A stretch of DNA of 64,000 nucleotides from an uncultured Hymenobacter sp. (lineage in GTDB: Bacteria; Bacteroidota; Bacteroidia; Cytophagales; Hymenobacteraceae), in contig CAJYPK010000004.1 in the NCBI GenBank assembly GCA_913776615.1, forward strand, positions 62,001 to 126,000. Reading direction: 5' to 3'. The position numbers and the translations under genes were made by a program. The notes under the pieces are model-generated. The model was not told the origin of the DNA. It saw only the letters and a program-made list of their open reading frames with translations, and made no database searches. Positions 34,095 through 43,868 of this stretch are shown piece by piece (position 1 is the first letter of the stretch; each line of letters opens with the position of its first letter).

Positions 34095-34120
34095 TTCTTT
34101 TTCGCCCGACACCTTTTCGC

Positions 34121-35539
34121 ATGCTAGCTTCCAGCTTCCTGACCCCGGCCCAGATAGTGGCCGAACTCGATAAGTACATTATTGGCCAGCACGAGGCCAA
34201 GCGCCACGTGGCCATTGCCCTGCGCAACCGCTGGCGCCGCCTGCATGCCCCCGCCGAGATGCAGAAGGAAATTGTGCCCAACAACATCCTGATGATCGGG
34301 GCCACCGGCGTGGGCAAGACCGAGATTGCGCGCCGGCTGGCCATCCTGGCCGATGCGCCCTTCGTGAAAGTAGAGGCCAGCAAATTTACCGAGGTGGGCT
34401 ACGTGGGCCGCGACGTAGAAAGCATGGTTCGCGACCTCGCCGAGCAGGCCGTGAGCCGCCTACGCCAGCGCCGCCAGGAAGAAGTGAAAGCCCAGGCCGC
34501 CCAGGCCGTGGAGGATCTCATTCTCGACGCGCTTATCCCGCCGATTAAAGCGCCGGCTGGCGGTAGCCCCGGCAGCCTGGGCTTCGGCAGCAGCCAGGAA
34601 AGCGGTGCCGCCGAGGCCGCACCTAGCTCCGACCACGAGTTGAACGAGCGCACCCGCGAGCGCTTTCGCCAGAAAATTCGCAACGGCGAGCTCGAAGATC
34701 GCCGCATCGAAATAAACGTTGCGCAGGGCAACCCCGGCGTGGGTATAATGGGTGCGCCGGGCATGATGGACGAGGCCACCATGTCGGGCCTGCAAGATAT
34801 GCTGGGCAGCATGCTGCCCAAGAAGTCGCGCAAGCGCAAGGTGTCGGTGGCCGAGGCCCGTAAGCTGCTGCTGGAGGAAGAAGCCGCCAAGCTCATTGAC
34901 ATGGATGAGATCAAGGAAGAAGCCATCCGGCAGGCTGAAAACTCGGGCATCATCTTCATCGATGAAATTGACAAGGTAGCCACCAGCGGCAACGGTAAGA
35001 GCGGTGGCCCCGACGTAAGCCGCCAGGGTGTGCAGCGCGACTTGCTACCCATCGTGGAAGGCTCAGCCGTAAACACCAAGTACGGTATTGTCAACACCGA
35101 CCACATCCTGTTCATCGCCGCCGGAGCCTTCCACGTGAGCAAGCCCAGCGACCTCATCCCTGAGTTGCAAGGCCGCTTCCCCATCCGCGTGGAGCTTCAA
35201 AGCCTGACCCGAGATGACTTCTACCGCATTCTCAAGGATCCTAAAAACGCCCTCACCAAGCAGTATCAAGCCCTGCTGGCCACCGAGGACGTTACGCTAA
35301 CCTTCGAAGACGAGGCCCTGCTCAAACTGGCCGATATCGCCGCTGAGGTGAACAGCGAAGTCGAAAACATTGGAGCCCGCCGCCTGCACACCGTCATGAG
35401 CCGTTTGCTCAACGAGCTACTCTTCGACGTTCCCGACCAGCTCCCGGCGGGCACTGCCCTCGCCATCACGCCGCAACTAGTAGAGGAGCGCCTACGCGGC
35501 ATGGTGAAGAATCGCGACATGAGCCAGTATATTCTCTGA
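34121..35539 (+). CDS. hslU: ATP-dependent protease ATPase subunit HslU
   Basis: A 472-residue AAA+ unfoldase. The N-terminus FLTPAQIVAELDKYIIGQHEA, Walker A GATGVGKTE, the I-domain insert (about 110-250), Walker B IIFIDEIDKVA and the C-terminal MSQYIL tail that docks into HslV are all present. HslU unfolds substrates and feeds them to the HslV peptidase. No hslV lies next to it in the window, though the two are often adjacent in other bacteria. The start at 34121 removes an N-terminal extension encoded by repeat DNA. Followed by a strong terminator. Confidence 0.97.
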   Translation: MLASSFLTPAQIVAELDKYIIGQHEAKRHVAIALRNRWRRLHAPAEMQKEIVPNNILMIGATGVGKTEIARRLAILADAPFVKVEASKFTEVGYVGRDVESMVRDLAEQAVSRLRQRRQEEVKAQAAQAVEDLILDALIPPIKAPAGGSPGSLGFGSSQESGAAEAAPSSDHELNERTRERFRQKIRNGELEDRRIEINVAQGNPGVGIMGAPGMMDEATMSGLQDMLGSMLPKKSRKRKVSVAEARKLLLEEEAAKLIDMDEIKEEAIRQAENSGIIFIDEIDKVATSGNGKSGGPDVSRQGVQRDLLPIVEGSAVNTKYGIVNTDHILFIAAGAFHVSKPSDLIPELQGRFPIRVELQSLTRDDFYRILKDPKNALTKQYQALLATEDVTLTFEDEALLKLADIAAEVNSEVENIGARRLHTVMSRLLNELLFDVPDQLPAGTALAITPQLVEERLRGMVKNRDMSQYIL

Positions 35540-35561
35540 TAGAGCCTGGACGTCCGTATAT

Positions 35562-35599
35562 AAAAAAAGTCCCGACCAGTACTGGTCGGGACTTTTTTA
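35562..35599 (+). terminator. Bidirectional intrinsic terminator
   Basis: An almost perfect palindrome of 18-bp arms (35563-35580 with 35581-35598), with A7 and T6 ends, separates convergent hslU and the SusD-like gene. Confidence 0.92.
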
Positions 35600-35646
35600 T
35601 GGGTAGAGTTCGCGATTACTAAGTCAGTAGTGACCGCGAGCAGCTA

Positions 35647-37092
35647 TTAATACCCAGGGTTTTGCGTCAGCAGCGGATTGAGCTGCGTGTCGGTATACGG
35701 AATGGGGAAAATCACGCGCGTGTCGTTGTAGGCGATGCGCGGCACCGTACCGTGAGCCGGGATGTCGCGCTTGTAACGCAACAGGTCGTAGTAGCGGAAG
35801 CCCTCGAACGCCAACTCCAGGCGACGCTCAAACAGGATAGCGTCGATGAGCGCCTGCTTGCTGGCAAAGCTGGCCGTCGTGTAAGGAGCGTAGGCCGGCA
35901 CGTTGGGCAAAGAGCGCTGACGCACCGTGTTCAGCAGGGCGATTGCATCGCTGCTTACGCCGGTGCTGGTTTGAGCCAGTGCTTCGGCACGAGTCAGCAA
36001 CACTTCCGGGTAGCGGATGATTGGCACCCAGTTGTCAACTGCGTAAAACTTCGCCGTGAACGTGTTGGCACCCCGCACGTCGAACAGGGTCGTCCGACGA
36101 CGGTCTTTGCTCCGGAACTGAGTGGTGTCAATGCTGGCAAACGGGTTGATCGTGATATCAGCCCGGCGGTCAGGACCGTAGTGCTGGCCGATGGCGTTGT
36201 TGGTGTTCGGGTTGTCGTTCGCGTTCATGGCCACCGAGAAAATCGACTCGTTGGTAGTGAACGTGTAGAACGCCAGGCGCGGGTCGTTTGCGTTGAGCGC
36301 GTACGTGTTGGCCGAAATAACCTGACCAGCGAAGCTAGCCGCCTGGGTGTAGTCGCCCTTGTACAGGAATACCCGCGCAAGCAGTGCCTGAGCAGCTCCC
36401 CGCGTGGCCCGGCCTACGTTGTTGATAGTACGAGTACCCGAAACTACCGGCAGGTCGGTGATGGCTTCGCGCAGGTCTTTTTCCATCTGCGCGTACACTG
36501 CCGCTACCGAAGAACGACCCAAACGCGACGGAATGTCAAACGCCTCAACCGAGTTGGTGGGTGCCGTCAACTGAATGACGATACCGGGGTGAGAGGCGTC
36601 GGCAGTAAAGTTGTACGGCTGAGCGAACAAGTTGACCAGGTGCCACATCGTGAGCGCCCGAATAAACTTGCACTCCGCGATGTATTGCTTTTCCTGCGCA
36701 GCCGTCACCTTACCGGGGTTGGCGGCCAGGTTTTGCAGGAAGGTATTCGCGCCGAAAATCGTACGGTACCCACCAATCCAGGCGTTGGAGGCAAAGCCAT
36801 CCGTCGACTGCATCTGGAAGCGGGGTACGTTCGTGAAGTAGGACGGTACATCCGTGTCACCGCTACGGATATCCGAGTAGATGAGGGCCCGACCGCCCAG
36901 GAATTCGGCATTCTGCAGGTCGTTATACACCCCGATCATTGCCGAGTTAATCCGAGCGGCAGAAGAGAAAGCCCCGTCCACCGTAATGTTAACGTAGGGG
37001 TCCTGATCTACGACGTTACAAGCCGAAGCAGCGGTTAGCAACGACGCCGATAATAACCACTTGGCTAAACCACGCGATTGTGAAAATTTCAT
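35647..37092 (-). CDS. SusD/RagB-family nutrient-binding lipoprotein (pair 1)
   Basis: A 481-residue outer-membrane lipoprotein with lipobox LTAASAC (Cys25). SusD proteins are mainly helical (TPR-like) and form the lid of the SusC barrel, binding glycans or peptides. Visible family features are INSAMIGVYNDLQNAEF near the N-terminus, FIRALTMWHLVNLFAQPYNF and the C-terminal FEGFRYYDLLRYKRDI, which together with the ending PLLTQNPGY are typical of RagB/SusD. It follows its SusC partner by 14 bases in one operon. No glycosidase or peptidase gene is attached, so the ligand is unknown. Confidence 0.95.
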   Translation of the reverse strand: MKFSQSRGLAKWLLSASLLTAASACNVVDQDPYVNITVDGAFSSAARINSAMIGVYNDLQNAEFLGGRALIYSDIRSGDTDVPSYFTNVPRFQMQSTDGFASNAWIGGYRTIFGANTFLQNLAANPGKVTAAQEKQYIAECKFIRALTMWHLVNLFAQPYNFTADASHPGIVIQLTAPTNSVEAFDIPSRLGRSSVAAVYAQMEKDLREAITDLPVVSGTRTINNVGRATRGAAQALLARVFLYKGDYTQAASFAGQVISANTYALNANDPRLAFYTFTTNESIFSVAMNANDNPNTNNAIGQHYGPDRRADITINPFASIDTTQFRSKDRRRTTLFDVRGANTFTAKFYAVDNWVPIIRYPEVLLTRAEALAQTSTGVSSDAIALLNTVRQRSLPNVPAYAPYTTASFASKQALIDAILFERRLELAFEGFRYYDLLRYKRDIPAHGTVPRIAYNDTRVIFPIPYTDTQLNPLLTQNPGY

Positions 37093-37106
37093 ATAATAAT
37101 TAAGTA

Positions 37107-40100
37107 TTAGAAGCTAACGTTGAAGCCGAGGGTGTAGCTGCGAGTCTGGGGAACCGAGCGGTTGTCGATACCATAACCAATGTTGGTATTGTTACGGTTC
37201 GAGTTTACCTCGGGGTCCGTACCAGAGTACTTGGTCAGCACGAAGGCATTTTGCACCAGGGCATAGATGCGCAGGTTGCCGAGGCCGTAGCGCTCATACA
37301 GCCCTTTGGGCAGGTTGTAGCCCAGGCTGATTTGGCGCATGCGCAGGAACTTGCCGTCTTCCAGCCAACGGGTCGATGCCTGTTGCGAAACGTTGTCGGC
37401 GAGGTAGAGACGCGGTACGTTGGTCTGCTGGCCCGGGGTGGTCCAGCGGTCCTTAATTTCTTCGAAGTTGTTGTTGTACAGGTTGGTCATCAGACCTGCG
37501 CGGGTGGAGTTGTAGATTTTGTTACCACCGCTGTATTGCAGGAACACACCCAGTTCGATGCCTTTGAAGCTGAAGGTGTTGTCAAAACCACCGTAGTAGG
37601 TGGGATAGCCCGTTTCCTTCATGTAGATAGCGTCGTTCTGCGTGATAGCAGACGTAGCCGCCCCTTCGGCCGTGAGGTAGGTACCCGTGTTCGGGTTGTA
37701 CTGCTTAATGGTACCGTTGATGTCCAGGAACTGGGCGTTACCGGTGGTCGGGTTTACGCCAGCCCATTGCACCAGACGATACACCCCGAGCGGTGCCCCG
37801 ATGCTAGCGCGCTGCACGCCGCTCACGATGTCGGCCGGGTCGTTGAGGGCCGTTACCAGGTTCTTGATAACCGTTACGTTGAACGAGGAAGTCCAGCGGA
37901 AGCCGCTCTCGGTCGTTACGTTGTTGGTCGTGAGGGTAGCCTCGATACCGCGGTTAAACATGGAGCCCACGTTGCGCGAGATGGCGGTGCCGGGTACCCC
38001 CAGTTGGCCCGGCAGCTGCGCATTCAGGAGCAGGCCGCTGATGTCGTTGTTGAAGAAATCGAACGACAGGTTGATGCGGTCGCCCACAAAGCTGGCATCG
38101 AAGCCGGCGTCGAATTTCTTAGAGGTCTCCCAACGCAGGTCAGGGTTACCAACCTGAGAGAGCGCCAAGCCGTTGAGGTCGGCGTACTGACCGCCACCGT
38201 AGAGCGTGCGGGCGGCGTAAGAGCCTACCCCGTTCGAGTTACCTACCAAACCGTAGCTGGCCCGCAGTTTCAGGTTGGAAATCGCGGTGATGTCTTTCAT
38301 GAAGTTCTCACCGCTGATACGCCAGCCTACCGATACCGAGGGGAAGTAACCACGACGGTTGTTGGCCCCGAAGCGCGAGTCTTCGTCTGCCCGCTGCGAT
38401 ACCTGCAGGTAATAACGGTCATCGTAGCTATAGCTGGCCCGGCCGAAGAAAGAGCGGAAGCCGTTGCCAAATTTGGTACCACCGCTGAAGGGAGTACCCG
38501 CTGCCAGACCATCGTAGATGCCGTTGAAGAAAGGATCGGCCAGGTTAGCTGCACCAGCATAAACTTGCTGCTCCGTGAGGTTCTGCAGTTCGATACCAAC
38601 CGTAGCACCTACCGAGTGCTTACCACCAAATACCTTATCGTAGTTGATGTAGTTCTGCCAGTTGGTTTGCGTACGGTCAAGGCGGTTATCCTGTACCAAG
38701 CCCGCGTAAGAACGACCCAGGCCCGAAAGACGCGGATCGCTGTACTGATCTTCGAAGTTGTCGAGGTAGTCAACGCCGTATTTGCTGGTGATGCGCAGAC
38801 CCGTGATCGGCTGAATCTCAATGTAAGCGTTGGCGAGCAGGCGGCGAGCCGTGTTGGCGTTGCGGTTCAGCTGCAGTACTGCCGTCGGGTTGCTGACGTT
38901 GTTGGCGATGAAAGACGAAACGGTCGTGTTGTTGCCCGAGCCAAGGTTCCCGGCAGCATTCAGGTAGTAGAACCCATCTGCTCCGTACACCGGCACGTTG
39001 GGTGCGGCGTTGTAGCCCGATACAGTTGCCCCGGCGAGGTAGCCGTCGGTCAGCACGCCGTCGTTCACCGACTGGGCATAGTTGCTGCTGATACCTGCTT
39101 TCAGCCATTTCTTAGGCGTGATGTCCAAGTTCAGGCGCACGGAGCCGCGACGCAGGCGGTTCGTGCGAATGATGCCGTTTTGGTCAGAGTAGTCGGCCGA
39201 TGCGTAGTAGCTGGACTTATCAGTACCACCTTGCAGGGCAGCCTGGTAGTTCTGCGTAAAGGCGTTGTGGTAGATTTCGTTCAACCAGTTCGTCCGATCG
39301 GGTACACCATCGCCGTTTACGTCTACGTCGCGCACAATAACGCTGTTGGCGCTATTGGTACCGTAACGGTTAGACGCCTTTTCGTTTTGGATGGTAGCGA
39401 AGTCTTCTGCATTAAGCAGCTTGGGCAGGCGAGTGGGTTGGTTCAACCCTACGTAGCCATTGAAAGAAATGGTATTCTGTCCGTTACGCCCACGCTTGGT
39501 AGTGATCACCACTACCCCGTTAGCCGCCCGCGAGCCGTAGATAGCCGCCGCAGCAGCATCTTTCAGCACCTCTACCGAGGCAATGTCATTGGGGTTGATG
39601 TCGGCCAGGGGGTTGTAGCGGGTACCGTTACCACCGTTAAACACGTTGGCGTTTTCACGGATGTTAACCGGGATACCGTCGATTACATACAGCGGCTGCG
39701 AGCTGCCGCTGATCGAGTTCGCCCCGCGAATACGTACCGATACCCCGTCGCCCAGCGTACCACCAGTATTCGTTACTTGTACACCAGCAGCGCGGCCCGT
39801 TAGGGCTTGGTCAAGGCTCTGTACCGGTTGGTTCAGAAACTTATCGGCCTTCACCGTAGCAATCGAGCCCGTGATGTCCTTCACGTCCTGCGAGCCACCG
39901 TAGCCGGTTACTACTACTTCGCTCAATTGTTTAGTATCCGTAGCCAGGGCTACGTTGACAGTAGTGCGAGTACCCAGCGGGATTTCCTGCGTCACCATCC
40001 CAACCGAGCTGACAACAAGTATATTATTCCCTTCGGGTACGCTCAGGGAGAAGTTACCGTCGGAGTTGGTCGAGATACCAGTGGTAGTGCCCTTTAGCAG

Positions 40101-40232
40101 CACGGTAGCACCAGGTAGACCCTCACCAGTTTTTTGGTCCGTTACTCGTCCTGATACGGTCCGCGTCTGGGCCAATACCGCTTGGAATAAGGTGAGCATG
40201 AGCACTAGGCTCATTAGTAATTTTCTTTTCAT
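37107..40232 (-). CDS. SusC/RagA-family TonB-dependent outer-membrane transporter (pair 1)
   Basis: A 1041-residue TonB-dependent channel. After a signal peptide (start at 40232, MKRKLLMSLVLMLTLFQAVLAQ) comes the carboxypeptidase-like extension (about 24-105, TVSGRVTDQKTGEGLPGATV), then the plug starting at SEVVVTGYGG with YVIDGIPVN and AAAIYGSRAANGVVVITTK, and the 22-strand barrel ending SYTLGFNVSF. It imports a bulky nutrient using TonB energy, with SusD (35647) as lid. The 50 codons before the chosen start are low quality. It is divergent from pair 2 across a 413-base AT-rich region. Confidence 0.96.
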   Translation of the reverse strand: MKRKLLMSLVLMLTLFQAVLAQTRTVSGRVTDQKTGEGLPGATVLLKGTTTGISTNSDGNFSLSVPEGNNILVVSSVGMVTQEIPLGTRTTVNVALATDTKQLSEVVVTGYGGSQDVKDITGSIATVKADKFLNQPVQSLDQALTGRAAGVQVTNTGGTLGDGVSVRIRGANSISGSSQPLYVIDGIPVNIRENANVFNGGNGTRYNPLADINPNDIASVEVLKDAAAAAIYGSRAANGVVVITTKRGRNGQNTISFNGYVGLNQPTRLPKLLNAEDFATIQNEKASNRYGTNSANSVIVRDVDVNGDGVPDRTNWLNEIYHNAFTQNYQAALQGGTDKSSYYASADYSDQNGIIRTNRLRRGSVRLNLDITPKKWLKAGISSNYAQSVNDGVLTDGYLAGATVSGYNAAPNVPVYGADGFYYLNAAGNLGSGNNTTVSSFIANNVSNPTAVLQLNRNANTARRLLANAYIEIQPITGLRITSKYGVDYLDNFEDQYSDPRLSGLGRSYAGLVQDNRLDRTQTNWQNYINYDKVFGGKHSVGATVGIELQNLTEQQVYAGAANLADPFFNGIYDGLAAGTPFSGGTKFGNGFRSFFGRASYSYDDRYYLQVSQRADEDSRFGANNRRGYFPSVSVGWRISGENFMKDITAISNLKLRASYGLVGNSNGVGSYAARTLYGGGQYADLNGLALSQVGNPDLRWETSKKFDAGFDASFVGDRINLSFDFFNNDISGLLLNAQLPGQLGVPGTAISRNVGSMFNRGIEATLTTNNVTTESGFRWTSSFNVTVIKNLVTALNDPADIVSGVQRASIGAPLGVYRLVQWAGVNPTTGNAQFLDINGTIKQYNPNTGTYLTAEGAATSAITQNDAIYMKETGYPTYYGGFDNTFSFKGIELGVFLQYSGGNKIYNSTRAGLMTNLYNNNFEEIKDRWTTPGQQTNVPRLYLADNVSQQASTRWLEDGKFLRMRQISLGYNLPKGLYERYGLGNLRIYALVQNAFVLTKYSGTDPEVNSNRNNTNIGYGIDNRSVPQTRSYTLGFNVSF

Positions 40233-40645
40233 CGAAGGATAGATAATAGGGAGTGGAGCAGAGGTAGAAAGAAATGAGAGGTAAGAAAAGATGACCGTTG
40301 CCAAATTCTGTTGGCGCAGAAGATTATTAGGCATGCAAGATAATGAACCTGTTATGAACATTAAGGAAGTACCAACAGCCAATTCTTAATTTTTTTTTCA
40401 TATTACGCATTTTTCTTTAGCCTTTTGTAAGTAAATTATAGAATAATCATATAATTAATTTTTTTGCCTAATAAAATCATTACTTTAAAAATCTAGTTAA
40501 ACAAATTTTTATGGTGAAAGCAAATCTGTAAATTCTATCATACCAGCCTCATACAGATTTAGCAAAAAGGCAATAAATTGCCGGCGGATTTGTCCTGGCT
40601 CGTAGCTAAGGACAATCTATTTTTCTTTTTTCAACATTTTACAGA
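40233..40645. promoter_or_regulatory. Divergent AT-rich promoter region between two susC genes
   Basis: This 413-base region has runs of A and T unlike the surrounding DNA. A 9-bp inverted repeat AAATCTGTA (40522-40530) / TACAGATTT (40552-40560) is spaced by 21 bases and could be an operator for pair 2. TTTG at 40589-40592 and TATTTTTC at 40618-40625 are weak promoter candidates. No gene is seen. Confidence 0.5.
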
Positions 40646-43600
40646 ATGAAACACCTCTCCTTCTTATTGGTCTTTCTGCTCAGTTGCTTGTGGCATCAGG
40701 CAACCGCACAAAACCGCAATATTTCAGGCCGAGTTACCGACCGCGCCAACGGCCAGGGCCTGCCGGGGGTGACGATAGTGGTTAAAGGCACCACGCTCGG
40801 CACCTCCACCAACTCGGATGGCATCTTCTCGCTAAGCGTCCCGACCTCCGCAACGACGCTTGCCATTAGCTTCGTAGGCTACACGTCTATTGAGCAACCC
40901 ATCGGCGACGGCAATAATATCAACGTAGCGTTGGCTACTGACACCAAGCAACTTGGCGAAGTAGTAGTAACTGCTCTCAACGTGGAGAGAACCCGCAACT
41001 CGCTTTCCTACGCAGCTACCGTAGTAGAGGGCCAGCAAATCACGGCGGCCCGCAACCCCAGCGCTATCAATGGCTTATCGGGCAAGGTTGCCGGGGTGCA
41101 AATTCGCCAGAGCAACACGCTTGGCGGCTCAACCAACGTCTTGATTCGCGGTACGAAGTCAGTCACTGGCAACAACCAGCCTCTATTCGTAGTGGACGGG
41201 GTGCCAATTAGCAATGCCAATACGAACAGCGGCAACCAGCAGACGGGCCGCGGGGGCTACGACTATGGCAACGCTGCCTCTGACATTAACCCCGATGACA
41301 TCGCCACCACCACTATTTTGAAGGGTGCTGCTGCCACGGCACTTTACGGTGAGCGCGCCGGCAACGGCGTAATTCTCATCACGACTAAGAAAGGTCGTCA
41401 GGGCCTCGGGGTTACGATCAATGCGGGCGTCACCGCCGGCCGCATCGATAGAAGCACCTTCGTAAGGTATCAGAAAGAATATGGTGCCGGTATAAAGCCT
41501 ACCTTCACCCAGGTAGACGTTAATGGCGACGGTATTCTAGATTTGGTTAATCAGTTGAGCGCTGATGCCTCCATAGGCCCCCGCTTCGACCCCGACCTCC
41601 AGGTTTATCAATGGAATGCCTTCTGGCCTGGTAGCAATCATTTCGGTCAGAAGACTGCTTGGGTAGCTGCCGAAAATGACCCTAGCACTTTCTTCCAAAC
41701 TGCCCTGACGCTGAATAACAGCGTTACAATCGATGGTGGCAACGACAAGGGCACTTTTAAGCTTGGCTACAACAGCGTTATCGACAAAGGCATTCTGCCC
41801 AACAGCCAGGTAAACCGAAACGTTATCAACTTCGCCGGTTCGTACAATGTGACGCCCCGCTTGGTGGCCAGCGCTACCGTCAACTTTTCGGTAGTAGATG
41901 GCAAAGGGCGCTACGGTACTGGCTACGGTGGCACCTACAGCGAAAATCAAATGGGCAACTTCCGCCAGTGGTGGCAAACCAACGTGGATATGAAGGAGTT
42001 GAAGCAGGCTTACGAGTATCAAGGTCTCAATGCTAGCTGGAACCTGAAAAGCGCTAGTTCGTCGACCGCGCAGTACTGGAACAACCCGTATTGGGCCCGG
42101 GATAAGAGCTACGAGACGGATTCCCGCTACCGCACGTTCGGCAACGTAGCCCTCACGTACAAGGCAACCGATTGGTTTAACGTGTTGGGCCGTGTGACTA
42201 TGGATTCCAACGACGACTTGCAGGAAGAGCGCAAGGCCTTCGGTACCGTGGGCGTAGCTGGTTACCAGCGCTACAACCGCACGTATCGCGAAACTAACTT
42301 CGACCTGATCGGCAACTTCAAAGCCGACATTACTAAGAATATTACTTTTAACGGCTTGGTTGGCGCTAACCTGCGTCGTCAACTAACTAAATCTATCCAA
42401 GCTAGCACGAACGGGGGGCTGGTTATTCCAGAGTTTTATGCTCTGAGTAACAGTGTTTCGCCAATCACGGCGCCCAGCGAGGCCGATGTTCGGCAAGCAG
42501 TTGACGGGGTATTCGCCAACGCTACGTTTGGCTTCCGCAACATGGTCTTCCTGGACCTTACCGCCAGAAGAGATCAGTCTTCGACCCTACCCAAGGCTAA
42601 TAACGCTTATTTCTATCCGTCTGCCGCTCTTGGCTTTGTCTTCTCGGAGTTGACTAAAGATAACGCGCCTTGGCTGTCGTACGGTAAAGTGCGGGGTAAC
42701 TACGCAGAAGTTGGCAGCAGCTCATCAGCTTACCAAATAACTGATGTGTATGATAAACCGACTGCTTTCGGCTCAGTGGCATTATTCTCAGTACCTGATA
42801 CTAAGAACAACAGCAGCTTGAAGCCCGAGCGCACGAAAAGCGCGGAGATTGGCTTGGAAACGTCCTTCCTGAACAGCCGCTTCGGCTTGGAGGCCAACGT
42901 ATACCAATCGAATACTATCAACCAGATTATTCAAATCACCACCTCCGGGGCCACTGGTTACACCGGTCGTTTCACCAACGCGGGTACCGTACGCAACCGC
43001 GGCTTGGAGCTTACCGCCTATGCATCGCCCGTGCGTAACGATAACGTTACCTGGACAATTAATGCCAACTGGACGAAAAACGAAAATACCGTAACGGAAC
43101 TTGCCAACGGTGTAGACAACATTGTATTGGCTACTTATCAAGGTGGGGTGTCAACTAACGCTACCGTTGGTCGGCCTATCAATACAATCCGTGGGTTCAA
43201 CTACGTTTTCGTTAATGACCAGCGCCTGGTGCAGGCGAATGGCTACTATGCCAAAACTGCCGCTTCCAACCAAGAAATTGCTAATCCGAACCCACGGTGG
43301 ACCGGCGGGGTTTCTAACACTATTTCTTACAAAGGCCTTTCGCTGTATTTCTTGGTCGACGTACGCAGCGGCGGCTCGCTCTTCTCGCTTGACCGAGCTT
43401 ATGGCCTAGAATCGGGTATACCGGTAGAAACCGCTGGCCTCAACGACTTGGGTAACCCCTCGCGCAATACGCTTGCCAATGGCGGTGGCATTATTTTCTC
43501 CGGTGTGCAGGCCGACGGCTCTCCCAACACCGTGCGCGCTGATAATAGCGGCACCTCGGGTTCTACTGCTTACGGCATTACTTATAACCCTTCGGCTGCT

Positions 43601-43861
43601 TTCGTGTACGATGCCAGCTTTGTGAAGCTACGTGAGGTATCGCTGAGCTATTCGCTCCCCAAAACGCTCGTGGCTAAAGTAGGTGCCGTACGGGGCATCG
43701 ACTTTTCCCTCATCGCCCGCAACCTGTGGATTATCCACAAAAACCTGCCCGATGCGGATCCGGAGGATGCAGTTAGCTCGGGCAACTTTGGCCAGGGATA
43801 TTCTACTGGTTCCTACCCAGCCGTCCGCACGCTCGGTGCTAACATCCGCTTAAGCTTCTAA
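40646..43861 (+). CDS. SusC/RagA-family TonB-dependent transporter (pair 2)
   Basis: A 1071-residue transporter with signal peptide MKHLSFLLVFLLSCLWHQATAQ. The order is carboxypeptidase-like domain (ISGRVTDRANGQGLPGVTIV), plug from GEVVVTALNVERTRNSL with FVVDGVPISN and ATALYGERAGNGVILITTKKG, and barrel ending TLGANIRLSF. It is closely related to the SusC of pair 3 (same plug motifs, same YQK(E/Q)YGAG and NPDDIA blocks) and clearly different from pair 1. The SusD partner starts 7 bases after its stop. The ligand is unknown. Confidence 0.96.
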   Translation: MKHLSFLLVFLLSCLWHQATAQNRNISGRVTDRANGQGLPGVTIVVKGTTLGTSTNSDGIFSLSVPTSATTLAISFVGYTSIEQPIGDGNNINVALATDTKQLGEVVVTALNVERTRNSLSYAATVVEGQQITAARNPSAINGLSGKVAGVQIRQSNTLGGSTNVLIRGTKSVTGNNQPLFVVDGVPISNANTNSGNQQTGRGGYDYGNAASDINPDDIATTTILKGAAATALYGERAGNGVILITTKKGRQGLGVTINAGVTAGRIDRSTFVRYQKEYGAGIKPTFTQVDVNGDGILDLVNQLSADASIGPRFDPDLQVYQWNAFWPGSNHFGQKTAWVAAENDPSTFFQTALTLNNSVTIDGGNDKGTFKLGYNSVIDKGILPNSQVNRNVINFAGSYNVTPRLVASATVNFSVVDGKGRYGTGYGGTYSENQMGNFRQWWQTNVDMKELKQAYEYQGLNASWNLKSASSSTAQYWNNPYWARDKSYETDSRYRTFGNVALTYKATDWFNVLGRVTMDSNDDLQEERKAFGTVGVAGYQRYNRTYRETNFDLIGNFKADITKNITFNGLVGANLRRQLTKSIQASTNGGLVIPEFYALSNSVSPITAPSEADVRQAVDGVFANATFGFRNMVFLDLTARRDQSSTLPKANNAYFYPSAALGFVFSELTKDNAPWLSYGKVRGNYAEVGSSSSAYQITDVYDKPTAFGSVALFSVPDTKNNSSLKPERTKSAEIGLETSFLNSRFGLEANVYQSNTINQIIQITTSGATGYTGRFTNAGTVRNRGLELTAYASPVRNDNVTWTINANWTKNENTVTELANGVDNIVLATYQGGVSTNATVGRPINTIRGFNYVFVNDQRLVQANGYYAKTAASNQEIANPNPRWTGGVSNTISYKGLSLYFLVDVRSGGSLFSLDRAYGLESGIPVETAGLNDLGNPSRNTLANGGGIIFSGVQADGSPNTVRADNSGTSGSTAYGITYNPSAAFVYDASFVKLREVSLSYSLPKTLVAKVGAVRGIDFSLIARNLWIIHKNLPDADPEDAVSSGNFGQGYSTGSYPAVRTLGANIRLSF

Positions 43862-43868
43862 ATTCAAG

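Noticed and set aside
37251..39803. 850-residue open frame on the plus strand
   Set aside because: It lies wholly antisense to the SusC gene of pair 1, has no start signal, domain or secretion signal, and reflects codon bias of the real gene.
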